From contig OX155976.1 in assembly GCA_944548615.1 (NCBI GenBank), forward strand, positions 6,608,952 to 6,672,951: 64,000 bases of DNA, given 5' to 3'. The notes under the pieces were generated by a model. It saw only the letters and a program-made list of their open reading frames with translations, ran no database searches and was not told the origin of the DNA. The position numbers were made by a program, and so were the translations under genes. Source of the stretch: Micropterix aruncella (lineage: Eukaryota; Arthropoda; Insecta; Lepidoptera; Micropterigidae). Below are positions 32,885 through 44,242 of this stretch, one piece after another; positions within the stretch are counted from its first letter, which is position 1, and every line of letters begins with the position of its first letter.

Positions 32885-33890
32885 AAGCATGTGCTGTTGT
32901 CTAATGGCTTATTCAGCATCCTCCTCGTGTTAAGTACTACCATGGGAAGGACTCGCGTGTCAAGCCTCACGGTTGGTGGATCGGTTAACCTTGGGCGATT
33001 GCCCCCCGGCGCTACTAGACGGTTTGCGCACCAGTAGGACGGTGTCGACTACAAGGGGCGAACCTGTGATCGTTCTTTCAGCCGTGTGATGAACGTAGAA
33101 GAATAGAGACAAAACAATCTACTGTCTAGCTCCGCCAACAATCCCGTTAGAGGCCAACGCCGAGGCGCCGGGAAAGGTAAACAGCAAACAGCCTCGCCCC
33201 CTAACTACCAGTTTTGGTGGATATCTCCGTCTGGAGTTAACCTTCAGGATACCTCCGTTCCCCGACTGGTTACGGGTCTGAAGTGGCTTACGCGGCCTCT
33301 ACCTATTGTATTACAGCGGTAATTCAATTTGAATTTATCGCGGACCTGAGCGTCCTTTGCCACTTAGTGCCACACGGGATCAAGGTCATTTCAAGAGTGG
33401 CATGACAACAGGTCATCATTCACCCCCGGTGCTTAGGAGACAGTATATTTCCATAGTCTACAGACTCCTTCAGCAATTAGTCAGAGTGCACAACCGATTG
33501 GCGTCGCCGAACGGTGCGCAAACGGTCCAGTAGCGCCGGGATACAATCCCGCCAGGAGAAACCGGTCTACCAGCTGTGAGACCTGAGACGCGAGGGTCTT
33601 ACCCGGGGTAGCCTTCCGCACGACAAGGCTTCTGAATAGGAGTCGTGAGTTAAGCCGATCCGAGAACAAAATCGATATTGTGGCCCAAGCTGCACGATAC
33701 TATTCGCTACCACAGTTTGCGCAACGTGCGGCGTCAGCCAATCGGTTGTCCACTCTGACAAATAAAAGGAGCGTGAAGACTATTGAAATATACTGTCTTC
33801 TAAGCAACGGGGTGGATGTTGACCTGTTGTCATGCCACTCTTGACATGACCTATAGGTCCCGATCCCGAGTGGCTAATATATAGTTCGTG
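32885..33890 (+). mobile_element. Family G element, A subtype, host of a second A element
   Basis: Pieces 32885-33032 and 33715-33890. The left stops at GACGGTTTGCGCACC, the right resumes at AGTTTGCGCAACGTGCGGCG and continues AATCGGTTGTCCACTCTGAC, the normal order of subtype A. Its 3' half is missing after about 33890. Confidence 0.7.
33033..33714 (-). mobile_element. Family G element, A subtype, inserted in another A element
   Basis: 682 bp, inverted relative to its host. Starts (minus) GTGGTAGCGAATAGTATCGT and ends TAGTCGACACCGTCCTACT. Flanks GGTTTGCGCACC (33021-33032) and AGTTTGCGCAAC (33714-33725) look like a 12-bp TSD with two changes. Frames of 62-64 codons within it are chance. Confidence 0.7.
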
Positions 33891-35039
33891 TGGCTGGCAA
33901 TAAATATATTAAACGGCACTATAAACACCCTCATATAAAGGCTATCGAAATGTAACGAAATATAACGATCGCTCTCTCGCTTTCCTCTCTCAACTAAAAT
34001 CATAGACTACAGAAACCCGACTGATCAAAGGATCGTTTGTAATCAAAGCAAGTTCTGTTCTAAATTTTGTCAAAAACTGACTAATACTAATTAACGAATA
34101 GCTACGACTGCCGATACCGGTAAATATTAATTACTAATATCTGCGAATTGATATTATGCTTTCACGAATTAGAAATGCTCAAACATAGCATTGCGGAACA
34201 GCAAATATATAAAGCAGTATAAGAAATAGGCCCATTTGTTAAAATACCTATCTCTCCATTGAACCACTAGGGTTGTCACTCTTTATTTTTTGTAAAAATG
34301 AAAAATTATTTTAAATTAATATTTAAAACATTTATTTGGCTTCAATAATGATCAAATAATCGAATGAATTAACTAGTTTACAAATATAATTAGGTAAAAA
34401 CATAAAAATTTTAAGAGGTCTTTCGTCTTCGTTATTATAAATTGCCTTATTTTTAATTGCACATCAAAAACATCATCACCCATTAATTTACAGTTATCAA
34501 TTAACCCTTCGAGTGGCGGCATAATTTCATAGCAGACCGCGGCAATTTATTGGAATTTCTTGCAATATCGCCGCGCTCGACAAAAAGTACTATAACTATG
34601 GAACTACTGTAGCAATCATAAAAAGAATAACTGTGCAATGATCGCATTGAAATTTCGTATATAGAATATTGAAATCTCATTTTGTAAAACAATTAGATAA
34701 TTATGAATAAATTCGAAAAAAAAGTCGTAAAAGTGAAAAAAACTCAGTCGTGTCTTTTTATTTCTTTTAATATGTTTACTTGTCTACAATAGTATTTCTT
34801 GAGCTTCCACATACGAGATTACCCTCCGGTTTAATAATAAGGCGCCACGTAATAAAATAATCGGGTAGGTAACGTATGCAGCGCGCCAAAGACATAAAAG
34901 TGGGTAGATTGCGCGACTTAAAACACGACATCACTTCACTGTACGTAACGCCACTGACCCCTTTACGGCGTATGCTAGGGTAGACGATGTTGCCAGCGGG
35001 GGTGACCGCCGCAGAAACGAATTAGTTTTATTTCATTTA
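33891..35039. other. Mostly unassigned; DR2 copy at 34555-34740
   Basis: 34555-34740 is an inverted copy of 170-350. The rest has no gene or repeat I recognise. Confidence 0.4.
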
Positions 35040-35260
35040 ATTTATAAACCGACTTCAAAAAAGGTTATCAATTCGGTAGTATTTTTTTTTAAACTATTTG
35101 ATACCTCAAAAATAACTATTTGATACCTCAAAGTAAATTATTTTTTTAATTTGGAAGGATATACTTCCATAATGGATATTGGTCCCATTCCTGGACAAAA
35201 TCCTGTTCTGATGATGGAATCCATGAGGAATTAAGGAAACTCCTAAAATATTATCTGTCA
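35040..35260 (-). repeat. Dispersed repeat DR1, inverted copy
   Basis: Minus strand holds TACCGAATTGATAACCTTTT and AATATCCATTATGGAAG, with AACAGGATTTTGTCC, matching 52970-53125. Its outer end is AAACCGACTTCAAAAAA. Noncoding. Confidence 0.6.
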
Positions 35261-36879
35261 ATTTTCTTCGCATAAAATAATGTACTGAAAACTTTAGTAT
35301 TATTATGTATAGGTACTCATTATAATATTTAAAACAAATAAACAATAATATGAACTGGTATTTATATTTACTTATGTCTACCAACAATTTTCTTTCAAAC
35401 ATACTATCAACAATTCATCTACAAACAATAAATATTACCTTAATAACTGGTCACGGCCACGGAAATTCGAAAGAACTGTGCAATGTTAAAAAATAAAAAA
35501 ATGCCCAGAATTATTTTCCAGGTAATACGGTAAAAATCGTAGTAACGGAATACGAAATTCCACTTTGTCAATTATCGGCATAATTTAAAAATAGTTTTTG
35601 AAATATTCGTCGTGAAACGTGCAATATAGTTTATGTTTCCCATTATTTTAATTTTCTAATTATACTTCAAAATTGTAAAGAACAAGTTTTGTTAAACATG
35701 TAAAACAAAACAAACGAGCCCAAACTCGATTATATTAGCACTCTCCATCAAGGAGTTCCGGCACCATCTTCAGACCTCCCTAAATTGGAGTTCCAGACTC
35801 CCAGGAGTTCCAGTTCCTACATCCCGGCTCCACCATCAAATCAGCTCGATGGTTATATACTATTGCATTGTCACCGAACTTACATAAGTATGCCAAATTT
35901 CAGCTCAATCGGATAACAGCAAGTGGTTGAAAAATGGTTTGCAAATTTTGAAACGGACAACTTACATACGAACATTGCAAGTTATTATAAAGCTTGTAAA
36001 AATATGTATTATATTTAGGTAAATAATTATTTTAATCAACAAAACTATAGGAAAAACCTTTCTTTTATTTACCAAAAAAAAAAAATATACATATAACTTG
36101 AAATAATATTTTTAAAAAAACCATGAAAGTTTTAAGTCAAGACAAAATTACACGTAGGCTTAGCTTTCGATGTACGTGCTAGTGATGAGAAATTGCGAAA
36201 ATTTAGGTTTTTCGATATTTATCTTGAAAATTTCGTACTATGGGCACTAAATAAATGAAGCAAATTCTTTAGGACTAAGGAAGTAACTAATTATTAATGA
36301 TATGAAATTAATGATCGACAAAATGATGTCTCACAATCGCGTAAAATCACCGGTCACCCTACGGTAATATCCCAACGTGTAAGGGCCATATGAACACCTA
36401 TAAGACGTTCATAAATTGAGCAATTGACGGTCGAACCCCCCTCCACCCCCCCCCCCCCCCCTCCCAAACCCTCTCCGCAACCAAACCGAGTTATATTCTC
36501 GGCCCAATCTCCTCGGAACCTATATTTAATAACTTTCGAGTTGGGTTTAGCCCGAGTTACGGCCGGTTAACTAACCCAATTAAAATTAACTAATTTAAGA
36601 TCGCGGGTGGCGATTAACTAGACATGTGTACGTACAGGCTGCTTTCTACGTATAGTGAATGAGAGCGATGTTACAATGTTCCGAAAGGTGTAAAAAAAAG
36701 CTGCCGCTAAGTCGACCTTTAGTATATGGTAGCTAAGAGGATTTTTTGTGATATACCTTACTTCTTAATTCACAGTCATTACCTTCTTTTAAATATCACA
36801 TTACCTCTGGGTGTAATGTTGCTGATCTCCTAAGGTGGTTCTCAAAGTTTTGCTCAGCTTGGGCCTGATGGCTTGTCTG
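35261..36879. other. AT-rich, no gene seen
   Basis: 35740-35995 resembles widely seen insect intergenic repeats (TGCCAAATTTCAGCTCAATC). A C run lies at about 36448-36463. 36700-36870 unassigned. No coding signal. Confidence 0.4.
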
Positions 36880-37405
36880 TGTTTCCCTAGGATGGTTCAA
36901 CTCACGGTTTATCTCCCACCCGGTAGCCTCCTCGAAGAGGGACTAACCTAGAGGGCTGCTGTGAACTCTGCCTGTGGCTGCAATCTACAGACAGTTGGGT
37001 TCGAAAGTTTCGAATGGGGGAACACCTCGGGAGGAACTGGGCGGTTTGCGCACGGTGCGGCGTTGGCCAATCTACCTTGCACTGGATACGTACGTTTCCT
37101 AAGCAGCGGGGGTAGCTGTCGACCTGTCGTCATTTATCCTTGAAACGATTCGTTGGCCACACGATCCCGTGCAAAGGGCGCCTAGGTCCGCGACAAAGTA
37201 GAACTGAATTGTCGCGTATGTCAGGTAGAGGCTGCGTAAGCGACCTCGAATCTGTGACCAGACTGGAGGATGGAGAGAAAAGTCCAAATCTGGTAGCATG
37301 GGCGCGAGGTTTGCCAGCTGGTTTTACTTCCCAGTGTCTCGCGGGAAGGCGCTGTTCTCTTACGGGCGTGGTGAGTGGTTCGACGGTTGTAACTGACAAC
37401 CCTCA
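36880..37405 (+). mobile_element. Family G element, C subtype, reference copy
   Basis: About 525 bp. Order: ATCTCCCACCCGGTAGCCTC, CTGTGGCTGCAATCTACAG, GGGCGGTTTGCGCACGGTG, CCTAAGCAGCGGGGG, CACACGATCCCGTGC, GTAAGCGACCTCGAATC, then TTCGACGGTTGTAACTGACA. Same architecture as subtypes A and B but the last block differs. Frames of up to 89 codons on both strands are not kept in other copies. Confidence 0.65.
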
Positions 37406-37429
37406 ATGATCTCCTCGGGTGTTAATATC

Positions 37430-38165
37430 ACCGTAGGGTATGGTTTCGTGCAGCTTGGGCCACAAGGTCCACTTTATTCTCGGATCGGCTCAACTCACGA
37501 TTCAGATCCTATTCAGAAGCCTCCTCGTGCGAAAGGCTACTCCGGGTAAGACTCTTCCGTCTCAGGCCTCAAAGCTGGTGGACCGGTTTCTTCTAGCGGG
37601 ATTGCATCCCGGCGCTACTGAACGGTTTGCGCACCGTTTGGCGACGTTAATCGGTTGAGCACTTTGGCTAGTGCTAAAGGAGTCTGGAGACTATGGAGAT
37701 ATACTGTCTCCTAAGCAGCGGAGGTGGATATTAACCTGTTGTCATGCCACTCTTGAAATGACCTTGGGCCAATCGATCCCGTGTGGCACTACGGGCAAAG
37801 AACGCCCAGGTCTGCGATAAATTCAAATCGAATTACCGCTGTAATACAACAGGTAGAGGCCGCGTAAGCGACTTCAGACCCGTAACCAGTCGGGAGGATG
37901 GAGGTATCCTGAAGGTTAACTCCAGACGGAGATATCCTACCAAAACTGGTAGTTAGGGGGCGAGTTTGCCCGCTCGGTACCTTTCCCGGTGCCTCGCCGT
38001 AAGGCGTTGGTCTCTAACGGGCTGTTAGCGAGCTAATCAATAGATTGTCTTGTCTCTAAGTCTTCTACGCTCATCCCACGGCTGAAAGAACGATCACCTA
38101 TCGTAATACCACCCTGGGGTGACGGGTTCACCCGTTGTAGTCGACACCGCCCTACTGTATACGAT
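37430..38165 (+). mobile_element. Family G element, A subtype, near full length
   Basis: Starts GTAGGGTATGGTTTCGTGCA and ends TAGTCGACACCGCCCTACT. Same blocks as 5992-6715. Lies directly behind the C copy in the same direction, with 25 bp between. No TSD detected. 38166-38621 is unassigned, with a GC-rich patch at 38480-38590. Confidence 0.7.
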
Positions 38166-38621
38166 TGGTTCGCATTTACATATTGAATGATCTGCCGTTT
38201 CAGCAACAGAAAATTCTTTGCAGAATCTGCATCCTTCATATTCAACAGTTCCCATGTTTTTTCAAATATTAGTTCACTGGATAGTGATTCCGTTCGATTT
38301 AATTTTCAACTCCCTCTCTTAATACATTTCGCTCACGATCCGCGATTGCAACAATTGAATCGCCATCGCAATGATATCCTATTGCTCCCCGTGAGAAAGA
38401 TGCAAATATTCTTACAATCTCGAACCGCAATCAGAAATTGTACGTAACTTGAGATATAATTGCGGCGATAAGAAGTGGATACCGCGGCCGCCGGGCTTGA
38501 GGCAGCGGGCAGGTGTCGGGAGAGCCACGCCCTCGGATATACAATTAGGGTAGAAGGCTAATTATACAGCGCGGGGCACAAAAGGTTGAGGACGCATCCA
38601 CGGGATGATACTCAAAGGTGT

Positions 38622-39145
38622 CTATACTAATATGTGGTATCTATACTAATATTATAAAGAGGCAAAGTTTGTGACGTTGTAGGAAGTAATCTCTGGATCT
38701 ACTGAACCTATTTTGAAAATTCTTTTACCAATAGAAAGCCACGTTATTTGTGAGTGTCATAGGCTATATATTAATCCGAAAAATGAAAAGACTTTTTCGT
38801 GGTAGTCGGATTTCCAAAGTAAGTCGGAAAAAACGGTCGAACCAAAACGTTTTTAACTAACGCTGCCTTAACGATGAGAGATATATGATTAAGTTATAGA
38901 TAAAAGTTGTAGAGCTTGATAATGCCTACAAAAAAGTCAGCGACAGCATATGTCTAACTTTTATATTTAAGTAACAAAAAGTAGTTTTTTTTTTTTTTAA
39001 TAATTTAAATCTTTAGGTCATGTTTATTAGTCATATTATCAACAATTATGAATTATTATCAAAATAAGTAAATTTATCGTCTCAAGTGTTTAAAACAAAA
39101 TACTTTTCCCTTTTACTCCATATATTTTCACTTTGACTGCATAAA
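38622..39145 (+). mobile_element. Helitron HelA, 5' part
   Basis: Starts TCTATACTAAT twice (38622 and about 38639) and follows 5125-5580 closely (GAAGTAATCTCTGGATCTAC). Breaks off after TTTTCACTTTGACTGCATAA at an ATTT-repeat LINE tail (39150-39175). The 3' hairpin and CTAG end are missing. 39180-40150 is unassigned and without a gene. Confidence 0.75.
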
Positions 39146-40159
39146 TGGTTTATTTATTTATTTATTTATTTATTTTAGTAACACATTTAGTGAGAGTAAC
39201 AGTAAGTGTTGTATGCAAGACGGATTTTCGAAATTCGCGCGCTCCGAGCTTGGCCCCCTACCACCGTTATAACCTACGCAGTGGCGGCAGCGGTATGCGG
39301 CCTACCCGCGGAACAACGGAATGACAGCTCTTTCAGTCTACCCTAGACAACGGCGGCTGCAACGTCACCGATACGTCCGGTGCTGCAAATTTCACGCGGT
39401 AAATTCGTTTCTATCCTATTTATAATAACCATATAATATAGTACATTAGGATGACAGTTAGTGAAATCTTAAGAAGTAGGAGATAGGCTATGTATGATCG
39501 AATCTTGAATTAAATTAATGGAATCACGCGACACATAGGCATACGCGCAAACACGCATACACGCATGTGAGGTAGAAGGCAGTCAGCACCACTGTGAAGT
39601 GTGAAAAATTTATGGGAAAGAGCGAGAGAGACATACGCAGTGGTCAAAGCATTGGCCAACGTGTATAGCGGGCATTAGCGTTGTATTGCTGTTATTTTCC
39701 ATCAGTTCTTACGAGTGTATCGTTAAATTACGACTAGTTTCTTTTAGGACCTAATCACCGCCTTGTGAGATCCGCTATTCAAGACGGAAGTCTTAAAAGT
39801 CAACGAAATGACGGAGCCATAATGTCTTTTCTTTCGTCCTCTCAATGCATAGGTAATTTGGTATGCGGTATATAGAGTTTTATAGCAGAGAACAGGAATT
39901 TATTATGGTGTAAACTGTAACTGCAATAGCGCCTCCAGTGCGGCACTAACTTCAACACTGGCATGCAGTTTTCCTTTTTGTAGAAGCCGTTTTCCTTTCC
40001 GCAGCCATAAAGGTGAGAGATCTTTTCTGACGTTATCCATCTATCCATATATTACTGGCTTATAGACTTATAGACTGGTATTCTTCGATTAAGATTTAAC
40101 AAAAGTAAATATATTGAAAGGAATAATAAACACGACTTGTACACTACATAATAAACATA

Positions 40160-40730
40160 TCTACATATATAAAACAAAGTCGGGTTTGTTCGAACACTTA
40201 TAACTCGAGAACGGCTGGACCGATATTCATAGTTTTTGATTTGTTGTATTTGTCTCCGTCCCGAATAGCACATTAACTATTAAAAACAAATATTGGAAAA
40301 TTGACGAAAAATTAAAATAAAAGAAAAAACATTTTCCCAAACAAAATGTATATCCGTGTTTTTCTCATGGTCAGTTGTACGTGGCATGTTCAGGTATCGG
40401 TAAATCATCCGCTTTATTTATTCTTGCGCCTGATAAAAAAACAAAAAATGTCGTATATCACAAGGCGCTTCAATCAAGAGAATTAAACCGAGTGCATCCC
40501 ATACAATATGTAAATAGTTTAATTCAATCATGTCTTGCTGACACGCGATTGATATACTTAATTTTTGTACTTTATATTTCTTTTTGTTTTATTATCTTAA
40601 TAAAGTATAAACTTAATATTTATTTTGTCTTCATTGTATTAGTTTCATAAAATCATAAATTAAGTTCAGCTAATCTGTAACACGACATTCATTGACTGTT
40701 AGGCGATACAAAGTTCACCGGGTCAGCTAG
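40160..40730 (+). mobile_element. Helitron (HelB-like) with helicase remnant, complete ends
   Basis: Begins TCTACATATATAAAACAAAG after A40159, ends AAGTTCACCGGGTCAGCTAG before T40731. 571 bp. Inside, 40346-40480 codes for the last part of a Pif1-type helicase, so this short element derives by internal deletion from an autonomous Helitron. Confidence 0.85.
40346..40480 (+). pseudogene. Helitron Pif1-type helicase, C-terminal remnant
   Basis: The frame reads PCFSHGQLYVACSGIGKSSA then LFILAPDKKTKNVVYHKALQ. SHGQLYVACSR (helicase motif VI region) and TKNVVYxEAL are the closing segments of Helitron Rep-helicase proteins. Here the expected Arg of CSR is Gly. Rep nuclease and the other helicase motifs are gone. 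The longer 91-codon frame starts at an internal Met in another position and shares this part. Confidence 0.8.
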
Positions 40731-40947
40731 TATAATATACATATATAAAATATAATATATAATAATAACACTATACATATAATAATAAATACGACTTACA
40801 CAAAGTGTACTTCTGTATTTATAATTTATTTTATTACGGTATTTTTATGAAATATTTGTGGTTTATGTATTTATCAATATAAATACATATATATTTTCGG
40901 AATGTACTTAATCAAACCTTTCAATTGACACTAAATACGATATATTT

Positions 40948-41811
40948 ATGTTAATTTATGGCCTTCAATGCCAGAATGATTGGACAACAATTGGGGACTT
41001 TTGCATTCCGCCTCCAATGCACTGGAAGGTAATGCTCTATGACTGGACGCCAGAGATGCTGAAATTTTATTTGAATGCCTTTCAGCATACACTTCCAGAC
41101 CCCAGTAACCTTGCTCGTTGGAGCTTTGCCGAGGATAGTTCTTGTCCCCTCTGTAGCAATACCCCTTGCACAGCTAGACACATTCTAGCTGGCTGCAAGG
41201 TGGCCTTAGATCAAGGACGGTACACTTACCGCCATGACAAAGTTCTCGCTGTTATTCGCGAGGTAATTAGTCTCTCAGTGGCTCGTGCCAACAAGGGTTT
41301 GACAGTATCCTCCAAACCCCCAATACAGTTTATGCGGGATGGCTCTAAAGGCAAAAAACATTTAACTACAAAACCTTTCTCAATAATCGAGAAAGCTACA
41401 GATTGGATTCTGGAGGTTGATTCGGTCTCTAAGCAGTATAAATTCCCTGAAAGTCTCGGATGCACAGCCCTCCGTCCAGATATAACTCTTTACTCTCTAT
41501 CTCGGAAGGTGGCTCTTATCGTAGAATTAACTGTTCCATGGGAATCAAATATCCCAAAAGACCACGAGTACAAATTAAATAAATACCATGATCTTGCAAA
41601 TGCCGTAACCCGGAACGGCTTCACTGTTCACCTTCACGCGGTGGAAGTTGGCGCTCGTGGCCTGCCAGCTAAATCTCTATTTCACCTCTTTAAAGATCTT
41701 GGCCTTTCCAGAAAAATAATCAACTCTTTCTTAGAAAAATTATCTAAAACTGCGATTTGCGCATCTCAAATTCTATGGCTTCGAAGGGGGAGTGAATGGG
41801 TGGCAAGGTGA
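40948..41811 (+). CDS. LINE protein C-terminus: zinc knuckle and PD-(D/E)XK endonuclease
   Basis: 287 codons, open. CPLCSNTPCTARHILAGC is a CxxC-x8-H-x4-C zinc knuckle at 66-83. The endonuclease follows: RHDKVL (95-100), RPD at 176-178, and VALIVELTVPWE with the acidic residue at 193; RPD-x14-E is the catalytic layout of restriction-like endonucleases that nick the target in R2-type LINEs. The reverse transcriptase is missing. The first five codons (MLIYG) come from the P element at the insertion point, so this start is artificial. The frame is intact, hence probably young. Confidence 0.8.
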   Translation: MLIYGLQCQNDWTTIGDFCIPPPMHWKVMLYDWTPEMLKFYLNAFQHTLPDPSNLARWSFAEDSSCPLCSNTPCTARHILAGCKVALDQGRYTYRHDKVLAVIREVISLSVARANKGLTVSSKPPIQFMRDGSKGKKHLTTKPFSIIEKATDWILEVDSVSKQYKFPESLGCTALRPDITLYSLSRKVALIVELTVPWESNIPKDHEYKLNKYHDLANAVTRNGFTVHLHAVEVGARGLPAKSLFHLFKDLGLSRKIINSFLEKLSKTAICASQILWLRRGSEWVAR

Positions 41812-41975
41812 ACGCTCACATGTGGCAAGACAGCTGTCCTAAACCTACCACAGCCGGTTCGTAAGTCCGGAATCCACTGCTCACCCCCCAGAAGTGTAAA
41901 AAAAATAGTATTATGATGGGCCCGACTCCGGTCGGTGAATTCCATGGCAGCTCCGTTTGTATATATTTATTATAT
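40962..41975 (+). mobile_element. 5'-truncated LINE with restriction-like endonuclease
   Basis: C-terminal coding part plus 3' UTR. The UTR ends GGCAGCTCCGTTTGTATATA. A nearly identical but shorter and inverted copy lies at 46713-47202. The endonuclease type places it among early-branching LINEs (R2, NeSL, CRE or Utopia-like); the exact clade is not resolved. Confidence 0.8.
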
Positions 41976-42257
41976 TTCGAGAATTGGACATTCATACAAC
42001 TATTTACTTGATATTTTGACAGTTAAGGTATCCTATGGCACTCGGAATGACATAACGATTCTAACACAACCACAAGCTTCTAAAACGGCTCAAGCGTTTA
42101 GGAGTTATGGTGGAATACAGAAACGGAAAACATACATAGATGAATCCTAAAAACATTACAGCCCTTTTTTTGTTTGATTTGATAGTCATTGAGTACGTTC
42201 CGAAAATATATATGTATCTATATGGTTATCCATGAGTATATCTGCAATGAGAATAAC

Positions 42258-42535
42258 TAATCATAATGATAATGATAAATGTATTTATTTCCAATACAAC
42301 CATAACAATTGTGTAGATATGTCATTAAATTAATCTTAAACTAGTTACCCAATTTAGCCAAGAGATGATATACAATATATAACTTTAAACTTACCAATTA
42401 ACAAAAACAAAGACTATATCATAACAGTTTACAACAAAACAATTGACAATAAATGTGTATTAAATGGTTAGATACGATGCTATGTATTTTCACAATATTT
42501 TAAAAAGTCGTTATAAACATACATGTTAACTACTG
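42258..42535 (-). mobile_element. Probable LINE 3' UTR with ATTATC tail
   Basis: Read on the minus strand it ends GGAAATAAATACATTTATCA followed by TTATCATTATG units. No protein remnant. The right border is the TGTATATTGTA microsatellite at 42530. Confidence 0.45.
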
Positions 42536-42539
42536 TATA

Positions 42540-43316
42540 TTGTATCTGTATATTGTATATTGTAACTGTATATTGTATAACTATATAACTACTACTACTA
42601 CTACTATTCTGTATATTGTATCTGTATATTGTACACCTAATGTTAAGCAGGTACAAACCAATGTAGAAATAAATGGAACTAGACTGGAGCCTATTGCTTC
42701 AACTGTGTTTCTAGGGATAACAATTGACTCCAAATTACAATGGGGCCCACAAATTGAGAAAATGTCAGGAAAACTTAGCTCTGCGGCATACGCAGTTAAA
42801 ACAATAAGGCGGCTGACTGATGTAGATACAGCAAGAATAGTATACTTTAGTTACTTTCATAGCATTACGTCCTATGGGATTCTTCTCTGGGGAAGCTGTG
42901 CGGACATCAATAACATCTTTATACTACAGAAACGTGCTGTAAGAGCTATATATAAACTTGGTCCTCGAGTTTCACTTAGAGAAAAATTCAAAGAGATAAA
43001 TATTCTTACTGTTGTATCACAATATATATACGAAAATCTGTTGTATGTCCACAAGAATATTGACAAGTTTAAAATAAAAAGCGACACTCATAATTTTAAT
43101 ACTAGACATAAGCATAACCTTGTTGTCCGTGCTACTCGTCTCCATAAAATAAGCAATTCTTTTTTGGGACAATGTATACGCTTCTATAACAAACTTCCTC
43201 ATACTATTAGAGAACTATCTGTAAATAAGTTTAAAGCCACCATCAAAGCAAAATTGTATAAAAAGGCATACTATACAATATCTGATTATGTAAATGACAA
43301 AACGGCTTGGGAGTAA
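42540..43316 (+). pseudogene. Jockey-type reverse transcriptase, C-terminal half
   Basis: 258 codons; the first 33 are microsatellite translation. Element-derived sequence starts at NVKQVQTNVEINGTRLEPIA, then FLGITIDSKLQWGPQIEKM, YFHSITSYGILLWGS, LQKRAVRAIYKLGPRVSLRE, ending DKTAWE. These are the segments after the YADD box in jockey elements. No stop or frameshift. Catalytic residues are missing by truncation. Confidence 0.85.
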
Positions 43317-43412
43317 GGCTTGGACGCATCATAAGAACATAAATTAAAAATAATATTTAATTGTGTCTATATGAATAAAGAACATTTTGATTTTGATTTT
43401 GATTTTGGTAAC
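42640..43412 (+). mobile_element. 5'-truncated jockey-type LINE, 3' part
   Basis: Begins near CACCTAATGTTAAGCAGG and ends AATAAAGAACATTTTGATTT with ATTTTG repeats. It sits in a TGTATATTGTA microsatellite that resumes on the other side (43408-43440), so the target is clear even though the exact TSD is not. Confidence 0.8.
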
Positions 43413-43641
43413 TGTATATTGTATAACTATAACTGTATAACAGAAATGAGTATTACTACTGTATATTTTATGTATACAGTAGTTCACTTTTTGTAACGGC
43501 AGTCGTGTTTTTATTTACTTTTTTAATAAGATAGTCAGAAACCTTAGACAAGACATGTAAAGTATATAAATAAAATGGTTCTAAAAGCTTGTGGAGATAG
43601 GATAGGGTCGACTGGGAGAGTACAAGATAGAGGAGAGCAAG

Positions 43642-44084
43642 CAGTGTTGGGTCAATCGATTGAATATTTCAATCGACTAATCAATCAATCACGATTGATT
43701 TAATCGTGATTAACGAATTACGATTGAAGTAATCGCGACTAATAATCGTTAATCGTTAATCGTCAATCGCGACTAACTTGCTCTTTAGATACCAATCGAC
43801 ATTTCATTCTCGTCGGTCGGTCGGTCGCGTTCGGAGTCGCGTTTGCGGTCGCGTTCCGATTGCGGTCGCGGACCGCACCGACCGCACCGACCGACGAAAA
43901 ACGCAAAACTGAATTTGACCGCTGTCGAGAATATCAATCGCAAACGTTTGATCGTCAATCGTGACTAACGATTGACGACTAATCAATCGTTAGTCGCCGA
44001 TTGACGATTAACCAAATCAATCGTTAGTCGTCAATCGCGATTAACGTATTCAATCGTCAATCGACTAAATTTTGCCTAACAGTG
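43642..44084. mobile_element. hAT MITE with perfect 8-bp TSD
   Basis: Ends CAGTGTTGGG and CCTAACAGTG, inverted repeats typical of hAT elements. TSD AGAGCAAG at 43634-43641 and 44085-44092. The 443-bp body is noncoding and made of degenerate ATCG-rich units (AATCGTTAATCGTTAATCG and complements) around a GC-rich core with GTCGGTCGGTCGG and its complement. It should fold into one long stem. Confidence 0.9.
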
Positions 44085-44242
44085 AGAGCAAGTATATCAA
44101 CATTTCCTCTTTGGCGTAGCACTTTAACGGCGCCCTATATTTAGACACGTGATCATACTTACGCAGAAAAATGTAATTACCATAATTACATTTTTTTAAA
44201 CGGCGCTATGTTAATTAACGGTCAGTGTTTACGTACCAGAAT

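Larger units (their letters stand above)
40788..42165 (-). mobile_element. Family P element split by an RLE-type LINE
   Basis: Host parts 40788-40961 and 41976-42165, minus orientation relative to 44243-44645. Left part holds AAATATTTGTGGTTTATGTA and ACGATATATTTATGTTAATT; right part holds ACTTGATATTTTGACAGTTA and GTTTAGGAGTTATGGTGGAA. The related copy at 47560-47905 shows the uninterrupted order. Confidence 0.7.

Noticed and set aside
36448..36463. G/C homopolymer runs (also 8805, 24714, 30555, 50829, 59636) as functional quadruplex sites
   Set aside because: Isolated runs with no conserved setting; may be simple slippage or assembly error.
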